64,000 bases of DNA from Deltaproteobacteria bacterium (GCA_021780695.1 JAJXYD010000025.1:62001-126000); one strand, 5' to 3'. Shown: positions 25,872 to 35,465, counted from the first letter of the stretch. Program-made: numbers and translations. The notes: generated by a model from the letters alone, not told the origin.

Positions 25872-27668
25872 ATGAACGCGCTTACCCTGGTAGTGACGGC
25901 CTTGTGCGTCTTTGCCCTGGGATATCGTTTCTACGGGCTCTTCATAGCCAAAAGGGTGCTCGAGATAGACGAAAACAGGATGCCGCCGTCCCATACGCTC
26001 GAGGATGGCCACGACTATTACCCGGCCAACAAATACGTGCTCTTCGGACACCATTTTGCGGCAATCGCGGCGGCGGGCCCCCTGATCGGACCTGTTCTCG
26101 CGGCTCAATTCGGCTATCTGCCCGGCGCGCTCTGGATAATCATAGGATCGGTTTTAGCCGGGGCGGTCCACGATATGGTGATTCTTTTCGCATCGGTTCG
26201 CCATCAGGGCAAAAGCATCTCTTTGATCGCCGAGTCGGAGATCGGAAAATCAGCCGGGCTGGTAGCGGCAATCGCCGTTATTTTCATTCTGATTCTGACC
26301 CTTGCCGGGCTTTCCCTGGCCGAGGTAAACGCCATGATGAAGAGTCCCTGGAGCGCTTACACGGTAATTTGCACCCTGCCGATCGCAATCCTTATGGGCG
26401 TCTGGATCCGGATGATCAGGCCGGGAGATGTGGCAGGCGCCAGTATTATCGGGGTAGTGCTTCTGGCCCTGGTTATCATCACAGGCCCCTATGTAGCGGC
26501 TAACCCCGCCCTTTCAAAATTTTTCAACCTCTCAAAGGATCAGTGCGCCCTTTTTATCGCGCTATATGGTTTTACCGCCTCGGTGCTTCCGGTCTGGCTG
26601 CTTTTGCTGCCGCGCGATTATCTTTCCACCTATCTCAAGTTGGGGACCATAACAGCTCTTGCCGTGGGCATAGTGTTGGTGCACCCGTATCTCAGAATGG
26701 AGGCCCTGACCAAATTCGTCCACGGAGGCGGTCCGCTTGTGGCCGCTCCGGGTTCTGTTTTTCCATTTCTTTTCATAACGATTGCCTGCGGCGCCTTATC
26801 GGGCTTTCACGCCATAATAGGGACCGGCACGACGCCGAAGATGATAAATAACGAAAAGGACATACTTTTTGTAGGCTATGGGGCCATGCTGACGGAGGGT
26901 TTTGTCGCTATTATGGCGCTGATAGCGGCCTGCGTGCTGGTTCCCTCCGATTATTTCGCCATAAACGCTTCGGCCGCAGCCTACAAGACCCTCGCAATGA
27001 CGCCCGTCGATCTGCCCAACCTGGCCAGAATGGTCCAGGAGCATATCCAGGCAAGACCGGGAGGCGCGGTTTCCCTTGCCGTAGGCATGGCGTTCATATT
27101 CAGCTCTATATCTTTTCTAAAAGGGCTCATGGCCTACTGGTATCATTTTGCTATCATGTTCGAGGCCGTGTTCATTCTTACCGCCGTTGACGCCGGCACG
27201 CGGGTGGGAAGATATATGCTTCAAGAAATGATCGGCAAGATGATCCCGAAATTTTCCGAAAAAGGGTGGATACCGGGCATAGTTGTAACAGGGGCTCTTT
27301 TCACCTTCACATGGGGATATCTGGTCTATACGGGCAACATTGCGATGATCTGGCCGCTTTTTGGCATGAGCAATCAACTGCTGGCGGCTTGCGCCCTGAT
27401 CGTTGGAACGACCATGATAATGGCGATGGGCAAAATGAAATACTCATGGATCACAGCGGTTCCGGGCATTTTCATGCTTCCGGTCACTATGTCGGCGGGC
27501 TATTATCTTTTAAAGGTCAATCTGCGGCAAGCCAATTATCTGCTGGTCTGCTTTGCCGCCTCACTCATGGCTCTCATGTCTATCGTTTTCGTCCTGGCAT
27601 TTAGAAAGTGGTATCTGATTGGCCGGGATTCGAGAGCAGCCGATCAAGTGATGCCCACCCCGGGTTAG
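25872..27668 (+). CDS. cstA: CstA-family pyruvate/peptide transporter
   Basis: 598 residues with about 16 hydrophobic segments. The N-terminal CstA domain is clear: HDYYPANKYVLFGHHFAAIAAAGPLIGPVLAAQFGYLPG (about 37-76) and VHDMVILFASVRHQGKS, followed by FHAIIGTGTTPKMI and WPLFGMSNQLLAACAL. CstA-type carriers import pyruvate by proton symport and were first linked to peptide use in starvation. Some strict anaerobes of the same group have shorter CstA proteins; this is close to the 600-residue form. GGGGGG precedes ATG 25872. Its promoter region holds a dyad. Confidence 0.9.
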   Translation: MNALTLVVTALCVFALGYRFYGLFIAKRVLEIDENRMPPSHTLEDGHDYYPANKYVLFGHHFAAIAAAGPLIGPVLAAQFGYLPGALWIIIGSVLAGAVHDMVILFASVRHQGKSISLIAESEIGKSAGLVAAIAVIFILILTLAGLSLAEVNAMMKSPWSAYTVICTLPIAILMGVWIRMIRPGDVAGASIIGVVLLALVIITGPYVAANPALSKFFNLSKDQCALFIALYGFTASVLPVWLLLLPRDYLSTYLKLGTITALAVGIVLVHPYLRMEALTKFVHGGGPLVAAPGSVFPFLFITIACGALSGFHAIIGTGTTPKMINNEKDILFVGYGAMLTEGFVAIMALIAACVLVPSDYFAINASAAAYKTLAMTPVDLPNLARMVQEHIQARPGGAVSLAVGMAFIFSSISFLKGLMAYWYHFAIMFEAVFILTAVDAGTRVGRYMLQEMIGKMIPKFSEKGWIPGIVVTGALFTFTWGYLVYTGNIAMIWPLFGMSNQLLAACALIVGTTMIMAMGKMKYSWITAVPGIFMLPVTMSAGYYLLKVNLRQANYLLVCFAASLMALMSIVFVLAFRKWYLIGRDSRAADQVMPTPG

Positions 27669-27710
27669 AGCACCCCGGATGGTATCGGTGCAATCTTTCA
27701 GGGCTATCCG

Positions 27711-27772
27711 AGTTCAACGCGCCTTCCAAACGCGGAGGCGCGGAACTTGGACCTTGCCCCGAAAAGGGGCTC
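27711..27772. terminator. Hairpins between convergent cstA and flgL
   Basis: A long stem (AGTTC-CGCGCC-TCC against GGA-GGCGCG-GAACT, 27711-27747) is followed by GCCCC-GAAAA-GGGGC (27757-27771) and TCTT. The two stems lie between convergent genes and could end transcription from both sides, but the T tracts are short. Confidence 0.5.
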
Positions 27773-28723
27773 TTAGCCTGAAAGTATCGAAGGAAGGTTC
27801 ATATTATCCAGAGTCGAGGTGACCTCCAAAGCGGCCTGATAAACTGCCTGAGCCTTGGACATACTGACGGTTGCCGAAGCCACGTCGGTATCCTGGTAAT
27901 TTGATAAAACCCCTTGTTCGTTGGTTATTACGGTGCTTAGGGCAGTCTGCTGGCTGGTTAGACCGGACAGAGTCGTTCCGATCGAACCCAGCTGCGTGTT
28001 GATCTGGTTAAAATCGTTTCCAAGGGCTGTAATGGCGGTATTGACACCGGAACTATTGTTATTGGCCAGGGCCTGCTGAAGGTTCCAGATATCGTTTAAC
28101 ACATTGGAGCCCCCGCCGCTGGTGCTGCCTCCTAAAACATCCTGACCGGTAAGATTGACACTGGTCATTCCACCGCCGGCTTCCGAACTCGTGGGCGGGG
28201 TTATGGCCGAGCTTATGCCCGTGGCTGTCTTAATCTTTATGTAATCTAAATTTCCGTTGTAGGTTACCGCGCCCGTGCTGGTGTCCATAGTGTAGGCCTG
28301 GGTATCGGTTGCCGTTCCGGAAAAGATATATTGGCCGTTATACTGCGTGTTGGCAATGTTTAGGGCCTGACTTAAAATCCCGCCCACTTGCGAGGCAAGC
28401 GTAGTGCTCTCCGCGCTTCCCTCGGCACTGCCCGCGGACTCGGCGACCGATTTTGCCTGGGTCACAAGGCTTGAGAGTTGATTTAGCGCGGACTCGGTAG
28501 CCTGCCCCCATCCCGTGCCGAAATTTATATTGGAGACAAATGAATTATATTCACGGATGTTCTGGGTCGTGTTCATCGCCTGGGACCAACTCTCGGGATT
28601 GTCCGAGGGCGCAATTAGGCTTACCCCCGAGGAAATTTCCTGTGAAAGCGTATCGATTTGCTCCTGTTGATTGTTTAGGTTTTGCAGGGTCTCATCGGTC
28701 GACATACCCAAAGTTACTCGCAT
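27773..28723 (-). CDS. flgL: Flagellar hook-filament junction protein FlgL (HAP3)
   Basis: 316 residues from ATG 28723 (GGAG 8 nt upstream; an in-frame GTG at 28735 would overlap that site). Flagellin-like ends form the D0/D1 coiled coils: N-terminal MRVTLGMSTDETLQNLNNQQEQIDTLSQEISSGVSLIAPSDNP and C-terminal QDTDVASATVSMSKAQAVYQAALEV. The Ser/Thr/Gly-rich middle is the exposed part. It is exported by the flagellar system and joins FlgK to the filament. Last gene of the flgF-to-flgL run. Confidence 0.9.
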   Translation of the reverse strand: MRVTLGMSTDETLQNLNNQQEQIDTLSQEISSGVSLIAPSDNPESWSQAMNTTQNIREYNSFVSNINFGTGWGQATESALNQLSSLVTQAKSVAESAGSAEGSAESTTLASQVGGILSQALNIANTQYNGQYIFSGTATDTQAYTMDTSTGAVTYNGNLDYIKIKTATGISSAITPPTSSEAGGGMTSVNLTGQDVLGGSTSGGGSNVLNDIWNLQQALANNNSSGVNTAITALGNDFNQINTQLGSIGTTLSGLTSQQTALSTVITNEQGVLSNYQDTDVASATVSMSKAQAVYQAALEVTSTLDNMNLPSILSG

Positions 28724-28735
28724 GGTCTTCTCCAC

Positions 28736-30016
28736 CTATTGAACCATATTTATGACGGTGTTCATTAAAGTCTGGGTCGTTTCGACGACTTTGGCGGCCG
28801 CCTGATATATCTGTTGAAACTGAATTACATCCACCATCTCCTGGTCCAGGGAGACTCCGGAAACTGACTGCTGCTGATTTTGCAATTGAGTTTGGAGAGC
28901 ATCATAGTATGTCTGGTTATTGTTGGCACTCTGCACGTCGGAGCCGATGGTATTTTGAATGGAGCTCAGGTATTGTTGAAGCGAGCTCGTTGTGCCGTCG
29001 GTAAACGTGACGCTGGTCGAGTCCTGCAGAGAAGACATATTCTGCGCTATCGTAGACAGGGAACTCGCGCTCTGTCCGGTTAGAAAAGTTGAGCTTGCCG
29101 TAATCGAAGAGGCTCCGGAGCCGGAGAAAATCGTTAACCCGGAAGCCGAATTTACCTGGCTCTCAAGGGTTTGGGCAAAGTCATCGAACTGGCCCATATA
29201 GCCGCTAACGTTGGTTTGGGCCTGCAAGAGCCCTCCGAGTTCGCCTCCGGTAATGCCCGAAGTGCTCGTAATCGGCGTATACGAGGTGGCACCGGAAACG
29301 AGGTTGACCGAGGCCCCGCTTTCAACGGTGTTAACATCCACGGTTCCATTGGCATTGGTGACAAAACTGACGGGAATGAGTTGAGAAAGCTGGTCCATTG
29401 CCTGGTATCTTTGGTCTATCAGATTGTTTGGCTGGGAATTGACGCCGGTGGAAACGATACTTTGATTTAACTGCTGAATCTGTTGAATAAGGGTATTGGC
29501 CTGGTTGACCGTGTCGGTTATCTGCGTGGGGATCTGGGTGGCCGCCTGGTTTAGCTGAGAGTAAGTGGATTGAATCGCGCTTGCAAGGCTTTGGGCCGCC
29601 GAGTAGACGGTTTGCTGCGCGGAGGGGTCGCTAGGGTCTTGGGCAAGGGTGCTCCACGAATCGAAAAAGCTCCCAAGCGCCCCCGAAATTCCGTTGCTGC
29701 CCGAATCCGAAGCCATCGTCTGAACCGTGGTCAACTCGGAGGAAAGATTGGTGTAATAGGAAGCGCTCGTATTGGCGTCCATAAGCTGCTGCTCGATATA
29801 GTTGTTGCGGGCCTCGCTAATAGAGGTGACGGAGGCTCCCGTGCCAAGCCAGCCCCCGGTGGACCACACAGAAGGATCCTGGGTCTGCACGGCGGTCTCT
29901 TCCGCATACCCCGCCGTATTGGCATTCGCGATATTATTGGAACTAGTCGATATTTCAGCCTGCGTATTAAGCAGGCAATTTTCCGCGGTATTGAGCGTCA
30001 AAGCGAGGCCGGCCAT
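28736..30016 (-). CDS. flgK: Flagellar hook-associated protein FlgK (HAP1)
   Basis: 426 residues, on the short side for FlgK (often 450-650). N-terminal rod/hook motif SSNNIANANTAGYAEE (about 26-41) and C-terminal SLDQEMVDVIQFQQIYQAAAKVVETTQTLMNTVINM are characteristic. The region between is Ser/Thr/Gln-rich and low in charge, typical of axial proteins that pass the export channel. It is 12 nt upstream of flgL and 3 nt after flgN, a tight operon. FlgN is its expected chaperone. Confidence 0.92.
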   Translation of the reverse strand: MAGLALTLNTAENCLLNTQAEISTSSNNIANANTAGYAEETAVQTQDPSVWSTGGWLGTGASVTSISEARNNYIEQQLMDANTSASYYTNLSSELTTVQTMASDSGSNGISGALGSFFDSWSTLAQDPSDPSAQQTVYSAAQSLASAIQSTYSQLNQAATQIPTQITDTVNQANTLIQQIQQLNQSIVSTGVNSQPNNLIDQRYQAMDQLSQLIPVSFVTNANGTVDVNTVESGASVNLVSGATSYTPITSTSGITGGELGGLLQAQTNVSGYMGQFDDFAQTLESQVNSASGLTIFSGSGASSITASSTFLTGQSASSLSTIAQNMSSLQDSTSVTFTDGTTSSLQQYLSSIQNTIGSDVQSANNNQTYYDALQTQLQNQQQSVSGVSLDQEMVDVIQFQQIYQAAAKVVETTQTLMNTVINMVQ

Positions 30017-30019
30017 TTT

Positions 30020-30469
30020 TTAGACCTCCCGTGCGAAGGTAATGCCGTTTGGAGGCCGCACGGCATCGCAGTCTTTCCTACCGTTGCGGCTGTAGCTCTG
30101 AGGCAGCAGAATGGCTTGCAGTTCGCGCCAGTAGGACAGGGCGCTTTTTATAAAGATGGCGTTGGATGCGTTTAGCCGGCAGATTTCGGCAAGCAGAGGT
30201 TTTAAGGCATCGGAAACCGTAAAGGACCCTGCATCGGCATTCATGGCCGACTTGAGCTTCCATCCAAATTCGTTGACCAGATACTCTTTTTTGGGAAGGA
30301 GGGCCAGCAGCTCGGTGGCTGCAAATTTCCTCAGGATTTGCTCCTCGGCCCTCAGGGCCTCAAGGAGTTCGAGGGCGGCCTCGAGCAGTTCCCTATCCCC
30401 GCCCCCCTCTTGAGGAAATGTTAGACCAACGCCGGGAAAAGTCTCATATCGGTGGGCTAGAGATTTCAT
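30020..30469 (-). CDS. flgN: FlgN-like export chaperone
   Basis: 149 residues from ATG 30469 with AGGAG 9 nt before; a TTG at 30493 in frame is the alternative start. Mostly helical: LLEAALELLEALRAEEQILRKFAATELLALLPKKEYLVNEFGWKL matches the FlgN-type layout, with a heptad helix and 'K..ll..i...n..N' end. FlgN proteins are poorly conserved; the position directly before flgK, its cargo, is the main support. Confidence 0.72.
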   Translation of the reverse strand: MKSLAHRYETFPGVGLTFPQEGGGDRELLEAALELLEALRAEEQILRKFAATELLALLPKKEYLVNEFGWKLKSAMNADAGSFTVSDALKPLLAEICRLNASNAIFIKSALSYWRELQAILLPQSYSRNGRKDCDAVRPPNGITFAREV

Positions 30470-30523
30470 AACGCCTAACTCCTTGGCTTGCAAAGCCGGG
30501 CCGGGCAGAACTCGCCCAATTTA

Positions 30524-30901
30524 CTATTCGGCGGAATCCGCTTTTTTGATTAGAGAAATCTGCGCCGAGAGCGCTTGCTGCGCCTTGGCCAAATCAGGTG
30601 AAGACTTGTTCGCCCCTTCCGTTTTTTCCGTGCGGGCCATCTGGGTGTAGAGCATGTTTCCGATTCCCAGAGTATTTGACTTTCCTACAATTTTTGCCAC
30701 CTGATCGTAGAACATATCCTGGTAGACTCCCTTGGCCAAATTCTGATCGTCTCCATCCACGGAAGCCGAGCGCATCGTCTTTATCATGTAGGAAACCAAT
30801 AGCGATCCAAACTCCTGGCAAGTCTTTAGAAGCTGTTTTTCCCGAACTTGCGCCTTTACGGAAGGATCGGCCTTAAGAGCAGCTCCAGCAACGGATTCCA
30901 T
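30524..30901 (-). CDS. flgJ: Rod-binding protein, FlgJ N-terminal-domain type
   Basis: 125 residues. It corresponds only to the rod-capping half of gamma-proteobacterial FlgJ: REKQLLKTCQEFGSLLVSYMIKTMRSA (about 20-46) and FYDQVAKIVGKSNTLGIGNMLYTQM (~64-95). The C-terminal muramidase half is absent, as is usual in deltaproteobacteria, so another enzyme must open the peptidoglycan for the rod. Lies between flgI and flgN on the same strand. Confidence 0.87.
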   Translation of the reverse strand: MESVAGAALKADPSVKAQVREKQLLKTCQEFGSLLVSYMIKTMRSASVDGDDQNLAKGVYQDMFYDQVAKIVGKSNTLGIGNMLYTQMARTEKTEGANKSSPDLAKAQQALSAQISLIKKADSAE

Positions 30902-30926
30902 AAAAAACCCCTTCAGGCAAAACGGG

Positions 30927-32042
30927 TTAAATTATCTGCAATTTTGCGCTCATCGCCCCCGAAGCCTTGATTGCCTCGAGGATATTGATCAAATCAAGCG
31001 GCGTAGCCCCTATGGCGTTAAGGCCCGCCACCACCTGTCCTATTGTGACGCCCCCGCCGATTACAGCCAGATGGGCTTTTTTCTGCTGAACTTTAATGCC
31101 CGTGCGGGGCACGACCTGAGTGGTGCCGTTGCTAAAGGGCAGAGGTTGAGAAACCGTAGGGGTTTCGGTAATCTGGACCGTAAGACTCCCATGGGCCACG
31201 GCGCAGGGAGCTATGCGAACGTTTTCGCCCATTACGATGGTTCCGGTCCTTTCGTTTATTACGACTTTGGCGACCTGGTCGGGGGTAACCTGCAACCCCT
31301 CGACCCTGGAGATAAGGCTGACTGTATAATGCTGATCCTCCGAGGGGACCTGGATCCTTATGGTTCCGGCATCCACAGCCGTTGCGGGTGCTTCGGGAAT
31401 AGCCCTTGTGATGGCCGCCGCAGTTCTTTCGGCGGTTGTAAAATCGGGGTTCATAAGCACCAGATCCAGGGAGTGGAGGCCGGCGTAATGGACAGGGACT
31501 TCTTTTTCCACGGTTGCGCCGTTGCTTATCAACCCAACGTTTGGTTGATTTTGTTCCACGCTGCTCCCGCTTGCTCCCTGGGCGGAAAAACCTCCTATGG
31601 AAAGCGGTCCCTGAGCCATGGCGTAAACTACTCCGTCGGGCCCCTTAAGAGGAGTCATGACAAGAGTTCCCCCCGCAAGGCTTGTGGCGTCTCCAACCGA
31701 GGAGGCCTGGACGTCTATTCGCGAGCCTATCCGTACAAAGGCCGGAAGCCTGGCGGTTACCATGACAGCGGCGACATTTCTGAGCATCGTAACGCTTGGA
31801 TTCATCTGGACGCCCAGGTTGTTTAAAAGGTTCTGCAGAGTGGAGACTGTAAACGGCGTATTGGTGTCGTCTCCGGTATTCTTGAGCCCCACGACGAGGC
31901 CGTAGCCGATAAGATCGTTTGAGCGGTCGCCCAGAAAGTAGGCTATGTCTTTGATCCTTGCGGCCCCGGCCACACCGGACCAAAGAAGCAGCGCCGCAAT
32001 AGATCCCGCAACGGTTGCCGCAATACGTTTCCTGTTTATCAT
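30927..32042 (-). CDS. flgI: Flagellar P-ring protein FlgI
   Basis: 371 residues, with a signal peptide (MINRKRIAATVAGSIAALLLWSGVAGAA). The strongly conserved RIKDIAYFLGDRSNDLIGYGLVVGLKNTGDD start of the mature protein and the GASGSSVEQN, TGTIVMGENVRI and LVAGLNAIGATPLDLINILEAIKASGA-type C-terminal block identify FlgI. It forms the bushing around the rod in the peptidoglycan layer after Sec export. Its chaperone FlgA is two genes upstream. Confidence 0.96.
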   Translation of the reverse strand: MINRKRIAATVAGSIAALLLWSGVAGAARIKDIAYFLGDRSNDLIGYGLVVGLKNTGDDTNTPFTVSTLQNLLNNLGVQMNPSVTMLRNVAAVMVTARLPAFVRIGSRIDVQASSVGDATSLAGGTLVMTPLKGPDGVVYAMAQGPLSIGGFSAQGASGSSVEQNQPNVGLISNGATVEKEVPVHYAGLHSLDLVLMNPDFTTAERTAAAITRAIPEAPATAVDAGTIRIQVPSEDQHYTVSLISRVEGLQVTPDQVAKVVINERTGTIVMGENVRIAPCAVAHGSLTVQITETPTVSQPLPFSNGTTQVVPRTGIKVQQKKAHLAVIGGGVTIGQVVAGLNAIGATPLDLINILEAIKASGAMSAKLQII

Positions 32043-32057
32043 ACGCCCTCTCTATGC

Positions 32058-32855
32058 TCAGAAAGGTGAAATTACGTTCCAAATCTGCTCGAGCCATCCG
32101 GGTTTCTGGTATTGATTGACCGGACCTTTTCCGAGCATGAAAATTTTTGCCTCTGCCACGTCCTGGGAAAGAATGGTGTTGGTATCGCTTATATCCACGG
32201 GCCGGATTACGCCCTCCAGGACAATCTGCTGCAGCTGATCGTTTACCTTGGTCCAGCGCGTACCGCGAATGACAAGGTTGCCGTTTGGCAAAACACGGAT
32301 AACCGTAGCAGTCATATAAGCGGTCACCGTATTGGTCTGGCTGGTCGAACCGCTTCCCTTGAAGGTTCTTGTAAAGGAAGTATTGTAAGGCCCAAGGGAG
32401 AATACGCCCTTGGGATTGGCGACCCCCGAGGCGCCGATACCAAGCCCGGAAAAGGCTATGCTGCCCTGGGACGTGGAGGCCTTGCTCGTCGTTGTGGCGC
32501 CCGTATCGGTTCCCGAGGAGTTTTCGCTGACCGTTATGGTCACCAGGTCTCCGACCTTGTAGGCTTTAATATCGGAATAAAGCGAGCCGTCGCCGTTTTT
32601 CCATACCGCCCCCGTGGGATCGAGGGAAACAGGAGGCGCACCGGCGGCCGGAAGAGGCTGCGGGCTCGACATAATGGCCGGAGGCGCAAAGGGAGGCACG
32701 GAGGCCTTTTGAGCTCCAAGGGACCCGCATCCCGAAACAAACAGGAGCAGCGTCAAGGCCTGGGCAAGGCAAATCAGGGCGCGCAAGCGCCTGGGGCTAA
32801 TTGCCGGCCGACTCGTCAAGGCATGAGGTCTATAGTTTTTGCGATTGAAAATCAT
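32058..32855 (-). CDS. flgH: Flagellar L-ring lipoprotein FlgH
   Basis: 265 residues. A basic start and hydrophobic stretch end in the lipobox LLFVSGC, so Cys43 is lipidated. The mature protein has the FlgH segments SLYSDIKAYKVGDLVTITVSENSSG and NLVIRGTRWTKVNDQLQQIVLEGVIRPVDIS. It forms the outer-membrane ring, which shows that the cell has an outer membrane. Unusually long basic N-terminus (about 28 residues) before the hydrophobic part; an internal start is possible. 15 bp before flgI. Confidence 0.94.
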   Translation of the reverse strand: MIFNRKNYRPHALTSRPAISPRRLRALICLAQALTLLLFVSGCGSLGAQKASVPPFAPPAIMSSPQPLPAAGAPPVSLDPTGAVWKNGDGSLYSDIKAYKVGDLVTITVSENSSGTDTGATTTSKASTSQGSIAFSGLGIGASGVANPKGVFSLGPYNTSFTRTFKGSGSTSQTNTVTAYMTATVIRVLPNGNLVIRGTRWTKVNDQLQQIVLEGVIRPVDISDTNTILSQDVAEAKIFMLGKGPVNQYQKPGWLEQIWNVISPF

Positions 32856-32889
32856 ATCGGTCTCGATCCCGACCGCAATTAGACGGTCG

Positions 32890-33912
32890 CTATTGCACAG
32901 CCCTTACGGTCTGACTGTCCAAAACTTTGCAATATATAGTCTTGGTCGACGAAGTATTGGTCACAGCGAGGGTATCTCCAATGGCGCCGTCTCCGTTGGC
33001 ACGCCCCTTTGCGCTCACCATGAGTCCGGGCGCCTGAAAAACTATTCTCACCGGATCTCCGTTTTTGATCACAAGCGGCTTATCCAGAACCGAAAGGGTC
33101 AAGGGCTGATGTACACCGACATTATAGAGAACGCGGTGATTTTGCACCTGTTCGGGATGTGTCGCGTAACGATCGACGGAATCGGTAATATCCATTCTGC
33201 GCACTTCAAGGTCGGCGGTTGAAATGATATCGTTTCTTTTCAGGGGTCGAGAGGCGAAATAGACATTTTGATAGACCTCGACCTGTCCGAGTATATCGAT
33301 GGTGCGCGCCATCTGCCCATCAACGTAGAGATCGACGCTCAGGCTCACATTTCCAATAAGACGCTGGGCCGCGGTAACGGGTTTTACCGTGTAGCTGAGA
33401 GTACCCGAGGGAACTTCCGGGATACCCGAAAGACGGATGTTTTCAATATTTATGTCACTGGCTTTCCAGGGGGAATTTTCCATAATGTATTTTTTAAAGA
33501 CGCCTTCAATCCATTGTTGGGTAAGGCGGCTCGACGCCCTGGTCACAACAACCTTTGAAGGAATATCGATTTTTACACTCGCAGGATCAACCCCGTGAGA
33601 ATTCAGCAGGCTAACCAGAAAGGCGCGAAGCTGTTGGGACTCAACGAACTTTTCAGACCCCACCGGCGGAGCATCCCCGATGTCCTGCGCCCCCATGATG
33701 GATTTCCATTTCTCGGGCAGGGTGGACGCATCGCAAATCTGAAGAAGCGAGACGTCACTGCCGCGAACCATAACGCTGGACAAAATACGGATTTCCTTAA
33801 GGGGCTGCGAGGAGCCGGGAGGCATTAGTGCATCGGTTGCCCTTGCCGTCGCAGGCAAAAGTGCAAACAGAGAAAAAACTGCTGTCAAGAGCGGAAAAAT
33901 TTTCCAACGCAT
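32890..33912 (-). CDS. flgA: P-ring assembly chaperone FlgA
   Basis: 340 residues from ATG 33912 with AGGAGGGGG upstream, giving a signal peptide MRWKIFPLLTAVFSLFALLPATARA. The C-terminal SAF domain is recognisable (RPLKRNDIISTADLEVRRMDI ... NVGVHQPLTLSVLDKPLVIKNGDPVRIVFQAPGLMVSAKGRANGDGAIGDTLAVTNTSSTKTIYCKVLDSQTVRA, about 235-338). The extra N-terminal ~110 residues make it longer than E. coli FlgA (219), as in other deltaproteobacteria. It helps FlgI assemble in the periplasm. Confidence 0.92.
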   Translation of the reverse strand: MRWKIFPLLTAVFSLFALLPATARATDALMPPGSSQPLKEIRILSSVMVRGSDVSLLQICDASTLPEKWKSIMGAQDIGDAPPVGSEKFVESQQLRAFLVSLLNSHGVDPASVKIDIPSKVVVTRASSRLTQQWIEGVFKKYIMENSPWKASDINIENIRLSGIPEVPSGTLSYTVKPVTAAQRLIGNVSLSVDLYVDGQMARTIDILGQVEVYQNVYFASRPLKRNDIISTADLEVRRMDITDSVDRYATHPEQVQNHRVLYNVGVHQPLTLSVLDKPLVIKNGDPVRIVFQAPGLMVSAKGRANGDGAIGDTLAVTNTSSTKTIYCKVLDSQTVRAVQ

Positions 33913-33943
33913 ATACCCCCTCCTTCCCAACCCAAAGCTTTCA

Positions 33944-34729
33944 TTACGCCACGACGTTATTGGCCATCTGCAGCATTTGATCGGCCGACTTGATGACCTT
34001 GGAGTTAGCTTCATAGGCTCTCTGGCTCGTTATCATATTGACCATTTCATCGACCACATTGGTGTTGGACGCCTCAAGGTAGCCCTGCAAAATGGTGCCC
34101 GCGCCTTGGGGCCCTCCGGGCTGGGCCGTTATTACGTTGCCCGAAGACAGTGTTTGGATGTAGTAATTGTCGCCGATGGCCTGCAGGCCGGCAGGGTTAG
34201 GGAACATGCAAATCTGCAGGTTGGCGGTTGCCACCACGTTGCCTTGCGAATCGGTTGCGGTAAGCACGCCGGAAGGATCTATACTGACGCTTACAGCCGT
34301 AGGCGGCAGGGTAACTTGAGGCTGCAACTGATAGCCGTCGGCATCGACTATGTTTCCGTTTTGATTTACCGAAAAGCTGCCGTCCCGGGTGTAGCATTCC
34401 TCATTGCCGCGCATGACCTGAAAAAAGCCGTTGCCCTGAATCGCCAGATCCAGATTGTTGCTGGTTTGGGTAAAGTTACCCTGGGCAAACATTTTTTCAA
34501 CCGAAGCCGTACCAACGCCCATTCCGATCTGTATACCGGCAGGCACCTTGTTGTTGTTCGAATTGCTCGCACCGGGGGCTACCAGGGTCTGATACATCAG
34601 ATCGGAGAAATTGGCCCGGCTTTCCTTGTAGCCCGTCGTGTTGGCGTTGGCCAGGTTGTTGGCGATCGTGTCCATATTGGTTTGCTGGGCCTCCATACCT
34701 GTTGCCGCGGTCCAAAGACATCGCATCAT
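33944..34729 (-). CDS. flgG: Distal rod protein FlgG
   Basis: 261 residues, standard FlgG length. N-terminal MEAQQTNMDTIANNLANANTTGYKESRANFSDLMYQT, central QGNGFFQVMRGNEECYTRDGSF and C-terminal LEASNTNVVDEMVNMITSQRAYEANSKVIKSADQMLQMANNV are the rod-protein hallmarks. It forms the distal rod through the P and L rings. 30 bp downstream of flgF. Confidence 0.96.
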   Translation of the reverse strand: MMRCLWTAATGMEAQQTNMDTIANNLANANTTGYKESRANFSDLMYQTLVAPGASNSNNNKVPAGIQIGMGVGTASVEKMFAQGNFTQTSNNLDLAIQGNGFFQVMRGNEECYTRDGSFSVNQNGNIVDADGYQLQPQVTLPPTAVSVSIDPSGVLTATDSQGNVVATANLQICMFPNPAGLQAIGDNYYIQTLSSGNVITAQPGGPQGAGTILQGYLEASNTNVVDEMVNMITSQRAYEANSKVIKSADQMLQMANNVVA

Positions 34730-34759
34730 GATTTGTTCCTCCCGCCGAGGTTATCGGCT

Positions 34760-35437
34760 CTAAGAGCTCGTTTTGGCTATCAACTCGGAGTCAAGGTTAG
34801 AGCCGCTTTTCAACGTCTTTTGATAGGATTCAAAGTTTCTGGTAACCTCAATCAAGTCGGCCATTTCCTGGACCGTATTGAAGTTGGCATCCTCAAGTGC
34901 GCCCTGGCGAACGGTACAATTTGCTGCCTGCTGAGGTTGAGTAGTGGGGTCCTGGGGTTGAAAATACAGGCTACCCACCTTTTTGAGGCTATCGGCTGGA
35001 AAATCGACCAACTGGAGTTGCCCCACGGAATTGCCATCGTCAAAAACTTGACCATTGTCTGTAATTTGAAGCCCCGACACATCGGTTATCTTGATGGGTT
35101 TGCCGCTTTGGTCGAGTACGGGCCAACCGTCCTGGGTAACAAGCTGGTTATTGGCGTCCACCGCCAGGTCACCGGCCCTGGTATAGAGGGTTCCCTGGGT
35201 GCCCTGAACGCTCAGGAAGCCGCTTCCCGAAAGAGCGATATCCAGGTTGTTGCCGGTGTTGCGGACTTGCCCCTGGGACATATCGGTTTTTTCGGAGTCG
35301 GCAAGAAGGGTGTTGAAATAGAGTGCGTCTTTTTTGTAACCTGCCGTATTGGAATTTGCGATGTTGTTCGCTATAATGTCCAACTGTGTTTGCTCTGCCT
35401 GGGACCCGGCTGCTGCAAAATAACTTTCTAGCTTCAT
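34760..35437 (-). CDS. flgF: Proximal rod protein FlgF
   Basis: 225 residues from ATG 35437 with GAGAGGAG upstream. It has the rod motif LDIIANNIANSNTAGYKKDALYFNTLL (about 20-46) and GSGFLSVQGTQGTLYTRAGDL; the C terminus reads VQEMADLIEVTRNFESYQKTLKS. Shorter than FlgG and lacking its insert, hence FlgF, which fits its place as first gene of the operon. A sigma-54 promoter lies 29 bp upstream. Confidence 0.92.
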   Translation of the reverse strand: MKLESYFAAAGSQAEQTQLDIIANNIANSNTAGYKKDALYFNTLLADSEKTDMSQGQVRNTGNNLDIALSGSGFLSVQGTQGTLYTRAGDLAVDANNQLVTQDGWPVLDQSGKPIKITDVSGLQITDNGQVFDDGNSVGQLQLVDFPADSLKKVGSLYFQPQDPTTQPQQAANCTVRQGALEDANFNTVQEMADLIEVTRNFESYQKTLKSGSNLDSELIAKTSS

Positions 35438-35465
35438 GGCATGACTCCTCTCGCTCTTCACTCTC

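Noticed and set aside
33977..35431. A 484-codon open frame on the plus strand opposite flgG and flgF
   Set aside because: It is antisense to two certain rod-protein genes, has no recognisable domain and no ribosome site; long antisense frames are common in GC-rich coding DNA.
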